From NCBI GenBank assembly GCA_017427945.1, contig JAFRRT010000017.1, forward strand, positions 39,879-103,878: 64,000 nt of DNA, read 5' to 3'. The stretch is from Muribaculaceae bacterium (GTDB lineage: Bacteria > Bacteroidota > Bacteroidia > Bacteroidales > Muribaculaceae). The translations under genes and the position numbers were made by a program. Within the stretch, counting starts at the first letter, position 1. Each line of letters begins with the position of its first letter. Below, in pieces: positions 25,750-35,300 of this stretch. Under the pieces are notes generated by a model. The model searched no databases, was not told where the DNA came from, and was given only the letters and a program-made list of their open reading frames with translations.

Positions 25750-27751
25750 ACTCGGCTGTAGGCTGGCCCGGATTAACCGTTTCGGTCTGCAATGGGCTGC
25801 TTTCCAAGCCCTCTATCTCCTTGTCGATAGATTCATACTGACTGTGCTGACTCTTATATTCAGGCACAAACTCCTTCATGGCATAGATCATGCCGTGAAC
25901 ATCGCCCTGTGCTGCCAAGGCAATAATCTTGTCGATATTGACACATACATCCTTATAATTATAGGTCCTTACCTTGGCAACCATGATTTTCTTGTTGACA
26001 GTGGCTGTCGTCTTTTCCTTGTCATTAAGCAGCTCCTCATAGAGTTTCTCGCCAGGACGCAGGCCCACCTCCACAATCTTGATGTCCACATCGGGTTTGA
26101 GGCCGGCCAGAGAAATCATGCGACGAGCCAAGTCATAAATCTTGACCGGTTCTCCCATGTCAAAGATGTAAATCTCGCCACCATTGCCCATGCAACCCGC
26201 CTCAAGAACGAGTGAGCAAGCCTCAGGGATGGTCATGAAGTAACGGATGATTTCCTTATGCGTCACGGTAACGGGACCGCCAGCGGCAATCTGTTTGCGG
26301 AACAACGGAATAACTGAACCATTGCTGCCGAGCACATTACCAAATCGGGTGGTGATGAACTTGGTCTTCTTGCCCATGCGCTGAGCGTCATAATAAAGTG
26401 ACTGGCAATAAATCTCGGCAAGACGCTTGGTACAACCCATCACGTTGGTAGGATTGACCGCCTTGTCGGTGGAAATCATCACAAACTTATAAACGTCATA
26501 CTTGAGCGACAAGTCAGCTACATTGCGCGTACCCATCACGTTGGCAAGGATGGCCTCGGTGGGGTTGATCTCCATCATGGGTACATGCTTGTAGGCAGCG
26601 GCGTGGAAGACATAACGAGGACGGAATTTCTTGAATGCCTCTTCGAGCCTGTCACGGTTGCGCACGTCACCCATGAACAATTCGATGTGAGCACGGGGAT
26701 TTGACTTCATCTCCAGCGAGATGTCATGCATGGGCGTCTCAGCCTGGTCGTAAAGCACCACCTTGCTGGCGCCATAGTTCACCACCTGGCGCACGATTTC
26801 GCTACCGATAGAGCCGCAAGCGCCGGTAATGAGCACACATGATCCCTTGATTTGCTCACTCACCATGGGATTATTGAGCACAATAGGATCACGTCCCAGC
26901 AAGTCCTCGATCTGGACCTCCTTGACGAATGTAGAGATACCTTTATCGGTATCCTTATCCTGCTCAAACTCAGCCACCTGGTTCATGGCCAACAGGGCGA
27001 TATCGTTCTTGATGAAGTAATCGGCAAAGCCGCTGCTCATCAGGTTGTTGCTCTTTGAATCAAAAATCAAGGCATCGATATTGTTTTTCTCGAACATCTC
27101 GGCCATCGTTGCGGGATCAAACTTATAAACCTTGAAGCCATTGATTTCGGGGTTATCTTGTCCTCCCTTGATACTGAGCAGTCCAACTGGCAGGTACTTT
27201 CCGCCAATTTCACCCTTAAGTGCGTTAGCAAGGAATACCGAGGAGAATGATGTTCCCAATACGAGGACCCGCTTACGACCCTCAGTGGCGCTGTTCATGC
27301 GCATATACAAATACTTGATACACAGGCGCTCAATCATCATGATTGAGAATGCCAAGGCACCAATGATGAGGATATCCCAGTACTTGAGGAAAGGTTTTCC
27401 CGTCAACGCCATCTTCACGACATTAAAGCCGAACAACAGCAACGTCGAGAAAACGATTGCCATGAAAATGCGGTACAGGTCCTCAATTACCGACAAACGG
27501 ATAACACAAGTATAACTCTTTGAAACATAGGTAACTACAAAATATACAGCAAGAACAAGGAAACCATTGAGAAGGATAGTCTGGGGAGGTATCACCATGT
27601 GCATCGAATAGATGCCGGCTACAACAGTCGCGATGTAGCAAGCGATGACAATGAGCATGTCAAGAAGGAGCACTATCCACCGCGGCGTCGTTTTCACCTT
27701 AAACGACCTGAAGAGCCGCAGGTCAAAGAGTCTATTAACAAGTCTTTCCAT
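25748..27751 (-). CDS. CapD/FlaA1-type sugar-nucleotide 4,6-dehydratase
   Basis: A 667-residue protein: four transmembrane helices in the first ~150 residues, a first Rossmann-like domain, then a catalytic SDR domain with TGACGSIGSE (NAD site), DVRNRD, HAAAYKHVP, and STDKAVNPTNVMGCTKR. The usual SDR tyrosine is replaced by Met (M-x3-K), as in the WbpM/PglF/CapD dehydratases. It makes UDP-4-keto-6-deoxy-sugars for surface polysaccharides. I chose the start at 27751 (MERLVNRLFDL), since the frame extension to 27805 has no homologous look. Confidence 0.88.
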   Translation of the reverse strand: MERLVNRLFDLRLFRSFKVKTTPRWIVLLLDMLIVIACYIATVVAGIYSMHMVIPPQTILLNGFLVLAVYFVVTYVSKSYTCVIRLSVIEDLYRIFMAIVFSTLLLFGFNVVKMALTGKPFLKYWDILIIGALAFSIMMIERLCIKYLYMRMNSATEGRKRVLVLGTSFSSVFLANALKGEIGGKYLPVGLLSIKGGQDNPEINGFKVYKFDPATMAEMFEKNNIDALIFDSKSNNLMSSGFADYFIKNDIALLAMNQVAEFEQDKDTDKGISTFVKEVQIEDLLGRDPIVLNNPMVSEQIKGSCVLITGACGSIGSEIVRQVVNYGASKVVLYDQAETPMHDISLEMKSNPRAHIELFMGDVRNRDRLEEAFKKFRPRYVFHAAAYKHVPMMEINPTEAILANVMGTRNVADLSLKYDVYKFVMISTDKAVNPTNVMGCTKRLAEIYCQSLYYDAQRMGKKTKFITTRFGNVLGSNGSVIPLFRKQIAAGGPVTVTHKEIIRYFMTIPEACSLVLEAGCMGNGGEIYIFDMGEPVKIYDLARRMISLAGLKPDVDIKIVEVGLRPGEKLYEELLNDKEKTTATVNKKIMVAKVRTYNYKDVCVNIDKIIALAAQGDVHGMIYAMKEFVPEYKSQHSQYESIDKEIEGLESSPLQTETVNPGQPTAE

Positions 27752-27862
27752 ATATTGTATGTGGTCCTGGTCAAGTTCAGTTATGCCCAAATGCCCTGCA
27801 CACAATGGAGTACCTCAAATATGAAGGTCATCCTCATGTGGCAGAGACAATATTCAAGCGCA

Positions 27863-27870
27863 CAAAATTA
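27863..27870 (-). promoter_or_regulatory. -7 box for the capD-like gene
   Basis: Minus strand TAATTTTG. Transcription from here would give a leader of about 105 nt to the start at 27751. No TTTG is found at the -33 position. Confidence 0.4.
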
Positions 27871-28057
27871 GTGATTTTATCTCAATAAACAATATCATTA
27901 CAGAAAAATTCGCCATAAAGCTTTGCTTTATCCTTTATAGAAGGTTCACCCACCGTGTGAACATTTCATCCTAAAAATCTTGAAAATAGCAATAATGCCC
28001 CTATTTTCCTTAGAGTTGAGCCCTGTTGAGTAGCAAAAAAACGTTATTTTTTTGACA

Positions 28058-28156
28058 CTCTGCTCGGCTTGCATTACGTTGCCTAACGGCTAAGGTAACG
28101 GCGCCTCGAGATAAAAAAAGATTAAAATCTTTTGTTCTCTGCTCGGCTTGCATTAC
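28058..28156 (+). repeat. 20-bp direct repeats CTCTGCTCGG...CATTAC, 79 bp apart
   Basis: The identical 20 bp occur at 28058-28077 and 28137-28156. In each, a TTTG precedes and a TA starts the -7 box. The first copy continues TACGTTGC, one base off the consensus; the second continues TACCTTTG. Confidence 0.75.
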
Positions 28157-28161
28157 CTTTG
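28131..28161 (+). promoter_or_regulatory. Promoter of the PCMD/barrel/calycin operon
   Basis: TTTG at 28131-28134, 19-nt spacer, TACCTTTG at 28154-28161. Both match the consensus. The leader is about 25 nt to the ATG at 28192, which rules out the earlier in-frame start at 28132 inside the promoter. Confidence 0.75.
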
Positions 28162-28191
28162 CAGGCTGGAAAAGACAAAAGAACGATAGCA

Positions 28192-29358
28192 ATGCGGCAA
28201 AATATTGGAAATCATGTGGCCATTTGGGCCTCTGCCATTGTGTTGATACTACTGAACACATCATGTTTTGGCAGCGAACCCGATGGTTGTGAAGCAGATA
28301 TCGAGACGGTGACGCTGCAAGTGGATGATCCCGCGCAGTTCTTCTTCCAACCCACCGACTCCATCCAAATCGTCTTCTCGACCGACAGCGTCATCACCTT
28401 TGCGGTGCGTGGCGATGCCGACGTGAGCGCTTTATCGCCGGTTCTTACCCTGTCACCCGGCGCAACAGTATCGCCTGCCAGCGGCACCACGCATGACTTC
28501 AGCCAGGGCCCTGTAACCTATACCGTCACCTCTCAGGATGGCCATTGGCAGCGTCATTACCGCGTGAATGTGGTGCCTACGATGGTCGTGGTAGCCGACA
28601 CCCTATGCTATAACTTTGAGCACTATGAGCTCGAGCCGTCAACCATGCGCTACTACATGTGGCACAACACCCTACCCGACGGCACGCTGGGCAATGATTG
28701 GGCGACCGCCAACGCGGGATACCGCATCTCGATGGGTTCGGCTCTGCCCGAAGAGTACCCCACGACCCCATTGGTCGAGGGTTATGACGGTGCTGCAGTG
28801 TGTCTGACTACGCGCGATACCGGTCCATTTGGCAGGATGGCCAACAAACGTCTGGCAGCAGGCAACATGTTCCTGGGTACTTTTGACATCAGGATTGCGA
28901 TGAGCGATCACCTGCATGCCACACGTTTTGGCCTGCCGTTTACCAGCCATCCCGCTCGCTTTACGGGCTATTATACCTATGAACCCGGACCCACGGTTCA
29001 AGACTTCTATGGCAATCCCATCGAGGGCCGCGTTGATTCGGCCGACGTGTATGCGGTCTTTTACCGTAACCATGACGCCGAGGGTAACGAGGTGGTGCTT
29101 TACGGCGACGACGTGCTGTCGAGCAATCAGATCGTGGCCATTGCTAACCTGGGATATTACAAGCCCACCACGACGTGGACAGCCTGGGATGCTGAATTTG
29201 TTTATCAAGGAACTATCGACGAGCAGTTGTTGGCCAACCGCGGTTATAGCCTTGCCATCGTCTTCTCCTCGAGTCGACGGGGTGGCGATTTTGTCGGTGC
29301 TATCGGCAGCCGGTTATGTGTGGATAAGGTGCAGCTCATCTGCACCCATGAGGAATAG
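28192..29358 (+). CDS. PCMD domain lipoprotein
   Basis: A 388-residue exported protein with a lipoprotein-like N-terminus (ILLNTSC, Cys25; the -3 residue is unusual). Residues ~30-140 hold an Ig-like domain resembling the DUF4493/BACON-type N-terminal parts of PCMD proteins. Residues ~145-385 carry the PCMD pattern: YNFEHYEL, AAVCLTTRDTG, KRLAAGNMFLGTFDI, GLPFTSHPARFTGYYTY, and SLAIVFSSSRRGGDFVGAIGS. PCMD domains are jelly-roll-like and thought to bind carbohydrate. It opens an operon of four exported proteins. Confidence 0.8.
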   Translation: MRQNIGNHVAIWASAIVLILLNTSCFGSEPDGCEADIETVTLQVDDPAQFFFQPTDSIQIVFSTDSVITFAVRGDADVSALSPVLTLSPGATVSPASGTTHDFSQGPVTYTVTSQDGHWQRHYRVNVVPTMVVVADTLCYNFEHYELEPSTMRYYMWHNTLPDGTLGNDWATANAGYRISMGSALPEEYPTTPLVEGYDGAAVCLTTRDTGPFGRMANKRLAAGNMFLGTFDIRIAMSDHLHATRFGLPFTSHPARFTGYYTYEPGPTVQDFYGNPIEGRVDSADVYAVFYRNHDAEGNEVVLYGDDVLSSNQIVAIANLGYYKPTTTWTAWDAEFVYQGTIDEQLLANRGYSLAIVFSSSRRGGDFVGAIGSRLCVDKVQLICTHEE

Positions 29359-29382
29359 ACCTACTGACAAGAGAGAAAGCCA

Positions 29383-30132
29383 ATGAGTATCAACAAGATA
29401 ATAACAACCATCCTGCTTACCGCCAGCATCATGTGCATGAACGCGACGGTACTTGACTCTCTAAAGGTCGATATTCGGGGAGGACTTGTAGTGGGTGGTA
29501 CATTGCCGACGCATCTCAACAACAAGGTACGCCACATTAATAATTTTGACCCTGGTTTCAACTATTCGTTAGGTGTTGAGGCTACTTTACCGATCAACGA
29601 ACGCTGGTCGCTGCATTCAGGATTGCGCTATGAGCTGGGCAGCATGGATGTGGACAGTCGTGTCAAGAACTACGACATCGAGGTAGTACGTGGCGATGAA
29701 TCTCTGAGCGGCATCTTTAACGGCAACGTCCGCATCAAGAGTGCCCAACGACGTTTCACGCTCCCCGTGCAAGCAGTGTTCACACCTTGGGACAAGGTGC
29801 AGCTGCGCGGCGGTCTGTTCATGGGTCTGCTTACACAACGTCGTTTCTGGGGATGGGCCTACGACGGTTACCTGCGCGAAGGGTCACCCATCGGCCCCAA
29901 GATTGAAATGGGTACCGCACCCGGTGAGCGTGGCGACTTTGACTTTGACACCAGCATGCGCAAGTTCCAGTGGGGCATCGATGTGGGTGTCGACTGGCAA
30001 TTCCACCCCAAGTGGGGCATGTTTGCCGAACTTACCTATGGACTCAATGGACTGTTCAAGAGCAATTTCCATTCAGTCCAGCCGCTGCATCCCATGTACG
30101 GCACATTGGGCTTCACTTACCGCATCAAGTAA
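29383..30132 (+). CDS. Outer-membrane beta-barrel protein (PorT/OmpW-like)
   Basis: A 249-residue protein with signal peptide (1-22). It is built of alternating strands with aromatic girdles (NFDPGFNYSLGVEATLPI, WSLHSGLRYELGS, MFAELTYGLNGLF) and ends with FTYRIK, a typical barrel terminal strand. Such eight-strand barrels are small outer-membrane proteins of uncertain function. It lies 24 nt after the PCMD gene. Confidence 0.78.
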   Translation: MSINKIITTILLTASIMCMNATVLDSLKVDIRGGLVVGGTLPTHLNNKVRHINNFDPGFNYSLGVEATLPINERWSLHSGLRYELGSMDVDSRVKNYDIEVVRGDESLSGIFNGNVRIKSAQRRFTLPVQAVFTPWDKVQLRGGLFMGLLTQRRFWGWAYDGYLREGSPIGPKIEMGTAPGERGDFDFDTSMRKFQWGIDVGVDWQFHPKWGMFAELTYGLNGLFKSNFHSVQPLHPMYGTLGFTYRIK

Positions 30133-30165
30133 AAAACAACAAAAATCAGATAATTTACTAAAGTA

Positions 30166-31644
30166 ATGAAAAGATTGTTTTTATCATTTATTGCGACATT
30201 GTTTGCCGTTATGGCAGTCAATGCCGAATCATTTAGTGGCAACATCGTCATCACCCGCAATGGGCAATCCTACAACCAGCCTGTTACAGTGACGGTGACC
30301 AAAGACAACAAAGGACTGAATACCTTCGTGCTCAACATGGCCATGTTCGGCAGCATCACGATGTATGACGTGCCCTCGACCACGACGGGTGACCTTACGG
30401 TTTACAGCGCCGAAAAAGATGTTGACACTTTCCTGGGAACAATGCGCACAACACTGTTTGCCCGCACCATCAACGGAATGATGGCAGCCGACGTGGCCAT
30501 TCCCGCCCAGAATACCACAATGTGGTTCAATACCGTTGATGACCACTTCCAGATGCCCAACAGCGACATGGAGGCTTGGACCTCCGACAACGGCGAGCCC
30601 GACCGCTGGCACGGCTTCAAGACCGCAGGCGGCTCGTTCGCATCATATTCAGCTGGCATGGTCAAGCTCGAAAAGAGCAACGACATCCACAGCGGCTCCA
30701 CTGGCTCGCATAGTGCCGTAATGACCGCCGGTTCCATCTTTAGTATTGTTGCCAACGGCACCATGACCAATGGTCAGCTCATGGCTGGTTCTATGAGCGC
30801 TACCAGCACCTTGAACCACGCCGAGATGGACAAAAGCAAGGGCACCGACGATTTCTATATGCCCCTGTATGCCAAGCCCGACAAGTTCAACGTGTGGCTG
30901 AAATATACCCAGGGCACTGCCAATGCCAACAACAAGGCTAGTGTCAGTGTGAAGACCTTTGACGGCACCTATTATCAGGAGCCCGTTGACAAGACCTACA
31001 CCAACCTGTCAGGCAGCATCGTGGGCGGATCGATCGCAGCATGTGACTGGACACATTTCACATTTGACTTCGACTACGACAGCTATGCAGCCAACAATGC
31101 CGCAACCGAGGCAATCTTTGTCACCTTCTCGACCAACGGCAATCCGGGCCAAGGTAGCGGTGGTGACGCCCTGTATGTTGACGACATGGAACTGGTTTAC
31201 CTGGGCAACATGACCGACCTGCGCTACCAGGGTGCCACTATCGCTGGTTGGAATCCCGCTGTCACTGAATACAGCATGGAATTCAACAGTGAGCCTAACC
31301 TTGATGACTTCACCGCCACCATTGAGGGCGCCAGCGCCGTGCTCACCAAGTCGATGGAGCAGAATGCCGATGGCAGCTACCGCATCGCCATTTGCGTCGT
31401 TTCAGGCGACTTGCAGACTGCTACCGCCTACATCATCAACGTGACGGTTCCCAATGTTAAACGTGGTGACGTGAATGGTGACGGCAACGTTACTATCGCC
31501 GACGTGACCGCACTTATCGATTACCTGCTGACTGGTAATGCCAGCGCCATCAACCTTGCCAATGCAGATGTTAACAATGATGAAGGCATCAGCATTGCTG
31601 ACGTGACCGCACTCATCGACATGTTACTGACAGGTGCAGTTTAA
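30166..31644 (+). CDS. Calycin-like/PCMD protein with C-terminal dockerin pair
   Basis: A 492-residue secreted protein. Signal peptide (1-20); residues ~21-125 are a calycin-like (lipocalin-type) barrel; residues ~130-350 are PCMD-like (SDMEAWTSDNGEPDRWHGF, ALYVDDMELVY); residues ~355-425 form a small beta domain; residues ~430-492 hold two dockerin-type repeats (GDVNGDGNVTIADVTALID and DVNNDEGISIADVTALID). Ca2+ ligands of the loops are intact. Ligand unknown. It shares its module order with other surface carbohydrate- or lipid-binding proteins of Bacteroidales. The following calycin gene starts 36 nt later. Confidence 0.78.
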   Translation: MKRLFLSFIATLFAVMAVNAESFSGNIVITRNGQSYNQPVTVTVTKDNKGLNTFVLNMAMFGSITMYDVPSTTTGDLTVYSAEKDVDTFLGTMRTTLFARTINGMMAADVAIPAQNTTMWFNTVDDHFQMPNSDMEAWTSDNGEPDRWHGFKTAGGSFASYSAGMVKLEKSNDIHSGSTGSHSAVMTAGSIFSIVANGTMTNGQLMAGSMSATSTLNHAEMDKSKGTDDFYMPLYAKPDKFNVWLKYTQGTANANNKASVSVKTFDGTYYQEPVDKTYTNLSGSIVGGSIAACDWTHFTFDFDYDSYAANNAATEAIFVTFSTNGNPGQGSGGDALYVDDMELVYLGNMTDLRYQGATIAGWNPAVTEYSMEFNSEPNLDDFTATIEGASAVLTKSMEQNADGSYRIAICVVSGDLQTATAYIINVTVPNVKRGDVNGDGNVTIADVTALIDYLLTGNASAINLANADVNNDEGISIADVTALIDMLLTGAV

Positions 31645-31680
31645 ATAAAGACTTATCAACCCAATAATTGAATTAAGAAT

Positions 31681-32229
31681 ATGAAAAAGATAATTGCAAT
31701 GCTTGCAGCCGTGAGCTGCTCTTTGGCACTGAGTGCTACTTCCTATATGTGTCACCTTAAGGTGGTCATCAATGACGTTGCCACCGAGCAAGACCAAGTC
31801 CAGGTTGATGTCACCAAAGAGAACGGTGCTTATAACCTGAGCCTGAAGAACTTCTGCCTTGTGGCCGACGGCGTTACCCTGCCCGTGGGCAACATCTCTG
31901 TAGAAGGCGTTGAAGGCGTTAACGAGTACGGTTACACCACCATCACTTTCAACGCTCCCATCAACATCACTGCTGGTGATGATCCCAACTATGGAGAAGG
32001 CGACTGGACAGGTCCCCTGTTGGGTGAAGTACCCATCGACCTGACTGCCCGCTTCATTGGAACAGCCTTGGATGCCAACATCGACATTGACATGGTAGCA
32101 ATGCTGGGACAGGTCATCAAAGTCTCCATCTTTGGTGTTGCTCCCGTCTTGAAGGGAGACGTCAACAATGACAACGAGGTCAATATCGCTGACGTGAATG
32201 CCGTCATCGATGTCATCTTGGGCAACTAA
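31681..32229 (+). CDS. Calycin-like protein with a single dockerin repeat
   Basis: A 182-residue secreted protein: signal peptide (1-20), a calycin-like barrel (about 22-150) and one dockerin-type repeat (GDVNNDNEVNIADVNAVID, about 159-177). It looks like a short paralogue of the upstream protein's ends without the PCMD middle. Last gene of the operon, closed by the hairpin at 32269-32297. Confidence 0.75.
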   Translation: MKKIIAMLAAVSCSLALSATSYMCHLKVVINDVATEQDQVQVDVTKENGAYNLSLKNFCLVADGVTLPVGNISVEGVEGVNEYGYTTITFNAPINITAGDDPNYGEGDWTGPLLGEVPIDLTARFIGTALDANIDIDMVAMLGQVIKVSIFGVAPVLKGDVNNDNEVNIADVNAVIDVILGN

Positions 32230-32268
32230 GTCGTTTTAACGGCTCTTTGAGCAGACAAAATAAAGACT

Positions 32269-32297
32269 GCGGGCGTGCTCTCGAAAAGCACGCCCGC
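32269..32297. terminator. Terminator hairpin between convergent operons
   Basis: Perfect 11-bp GC-rich stem (GCGGGCGTGCT with AGCACGCCCGC), loop CTCGAAA. It serves the calycin operon and perhaps the convergent C10 gene. T-runs are weak on both sides. Confidence 0.65.
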
Positions 32298-32330
32298 GGT
32301 CATTTATTGCGGTTTACTGTCGTACGATGA

Positions 32331-35300
32331 TCAGTTACCCAGAAGTTTGTCGATGAGCGCCGTCACATCGGCGATGCTCACATTGCCATCATCACTCACA
32401 TCGGCACAAATCACGCACGCGCCTTCATTAGTACCCAGCAGGTAATCGATGAGTGACGTCACGTCGGCAATGCTCACCTTGCCATCGTGGTTCACGTCGC
32501 CCACCTCAAAGTCATGGGCTTGCTCCTCGAGCAGAGTCACTTGCTCAATGTTGCTCTGAGCGTGGCTTCCGTCGATGTAATTGGCAACAACATAGTATTC
32601 GTAGGTTTCGCCTGCGGTAAGACCCTCAACCACATAGTGCTTGTCGGTGATTCCGGTGATGATACGATAGTTCTCGTCACCAGTCTCGCTCACAGCCTTA
32701 ACGAAGCCGCCGCTGTAGATATCCACGCTATACAGATAGTAGCGCTGACGGCTGCCACTGCTGGTGATGGTCACATACTGACCGGCAGCAGCTTCCGACA
32801 TCTCGAGCGTAAGCGTATATTCCTGAACCTCATTGGTCAGCACTATGGTCTGACTTGCACTGCCACAAGAAACTGTGAGCGTAGTGACATCGGTGCCGTA
32901 GTTCTTGGCTTTCAGCACCACAGTGGCAGCGCAACCGCTGTTGGTCATGTCCAGTTCAGGTGAAACCAGCGTGCCGCCGTTGCTCGCGTTACCGAACTTG
33001 AGGCCACCGCCGCCAGCCTGATAAATGTAGGAACCCGTCCAACCTGCATTGTCGCAGTAGTCATCAAGCGAGTTGTCGATACGCGTCGTGCCGTCGTTCT
33101 CGGCCGTCACTCCACCAAAGGTCTCCCTTATTAACAGTTCGAGGCCTCCGATGGTTCCCACTTCATTAACATATAAAGTGTAATCCTGAACGTAGGCCGC
33201 ATTGGTCTCGTCGGTCCAGTCAGCGCGGAAGGAACTGGTAGTAATATACTCCTCATCAGCAGGCAACATCACAAGTTCGCCCAGCGGCATAGTTGCGATG
33301 CCGTTCAGCGAAACGGTGACATCCTCAGCCCCTTCGCTCGAGATAGTAACTGTCGCAGCATGGCTGCCGGCGGCAGTCGGAGCGTAAGTAACTGTCACGG
33401 TCGCACCTTCTTCGGCATCAGCAATGCTGATGGTGGTGGGATTGACTGTGAACATGCCGCTCTCATCAGTAAGCGTGATGGTCACGTTACTCGTCAGGTC
33501 GGCACCCAGGATGTCAAAGGTCTCAGTTTCCGTCTCGCCCACGTTGGCAGTCATTGCGAAGCCATTGGGTTCAACAATCAGCTCAGGATCGGGAACCACA
33601 GGAGCGTCCTTCAGAGTCACCTGCTCGGTGTTGCTCTGGACAGAGCTTCCGTCGTTGTAGTTGGCAATAACGTAGTACTCATAGGTGGCGCCAGCGGTCA
33701 AACCCTCAACAACATAATACTTGTCGGTGATACCGGTAATCATGCGCTGGGTAGCGTCGCCGCTCTCACTCACTGACTTAACGAATGCACCATTATAGAC
33801 CTTCACGTTGTACAGGTAGTAGCGCTGACGGCTTCCTGTGCTTGAGATGGTCACATACTGGTCAGCAGCCGCAGCCACGTTTTCAAGCACAACGGTATAC
33901 ATTACTGCTTCATTTTGTAGGGTGACAGTCTGGCTGACATCACCACAGGAAACGTTGAGCGTGGTCACATCGGTGCCATAGCTCTTGGCGTTGAATTCAA
34001 CGGTGATCGCGTTTCCGCAGTCGGAGATGTCGAGGGCGGGTGTAGTCAGCGTGCCACCGTTAGTCGAGTTGCCGAACTTCAGGCCACCGCCTCCTGCCTG
34101 ATAAACATAAGAGCCCGTCCAACCTGCATTGTCACAGTAGTCGTCAAGCGAGTTGTCGATACGCGTCGTGCCGTCATTCTCAGCAGTCACGCCACCGAAC
34201 GTCTCATTAATCAGCAAATCACCAGGCATAGGTGACTGGCCAGAGAGGTTCACATACAAGGTGTAATCCCGAACGTAGGAAGAATTGGTCTCGTCGGTCC
34301 AGTCGGCGCGGAACGAACTGGTGGTGACATATTGCTCATTAGCGGGCAACATCACAAGATTACCCAGCGGCATTGTGGCAGTGCCGTTGATAGTCACGGT
34401 TACAGCCTCGGCACCCTCGCTGGCGATAGTTACGATAGCATTGTGGTTGTCTGCCGTTGTAGGTGCATAGGTCACAGTGACGGTTGCACCATTCTCGGCA
34501 TTGGTCTTGCTGATAGTCGTAGGATTGATGGAGTAAACACCATTGGCATCGGTCAGCGTCAAGGTCACATTGCCAGTGAGATCAGCGCCTAAGATGTCGA
34601 AGGTTGCCGTTGAGGTCTGTCCCACGTTAGCTGTCATCGTCAATGTTTCAGGATCAACGACCAATTCAGGAGTGGGAGCCACACTACCCTCAAGGGTAAC
34701 TGTCTTGACATTAGATTCCTTGGTGGTACCATCGGAATAGTTAGCCACCACATAGAATTTGTAGCTGCCACCAGCCGTCAAGTTGCTGACGGTGTAGTTC
34801 TTAGCGGTAATACCCGTGATAACACGGCTGTTGGCATCACCGGTTTCGCTGGCATTGAGCTTAGCGCTGTTGCCACCTGACGTTATCTCAACGTTGTACA
34901 GGTACCAGCGCTTCTTGCTGCCACTGCTTGCAATTGTCACCTTTTGGCCAGCAGCTGCGGTCACACCACTCAGGACTACAGTATAGTCGGTTGCTGTGCT
35001 GGAGAGCGTAATAGTCTGGCTGGCATTGCCGCACGAGATTGTCAGAACGGTTGCATCGGTGTTGTAGGTTTTGGAATTAATTTTCACGGTGATGGTGCCA
35101 CCAGTAGAACTCAAGTCAAGAGCGGGAGTTGTCACGCTGCCGCCATTGCTCGAGTTACCCAACTTGAGGCCACCGCCACCAGCCTGATAGACGTATGATC
35201 CCGTCCAACCGGCATTGTCACAGTAATTATCAAGAGTGTTATCGATGCGGGCCGTGCCGTCGTTGGTAACGGTAACACCGCCGAAAGTCTCGGTCAACAA

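Larger units (their letters stand above)
27871..28191 (+). other. Divergent intergenic region with a duplicated promoter module
   Basis: No gene. It holds two 20-bp direct repeats (28058-28077 and 28137-28156), each in a promoter-like context. The downstream copy is the promoter of the PCMD operon. Just after the first copy, CGTTGCCT...AAGGTAACG forms an imperfect hairpin. Confidence 0.5.
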
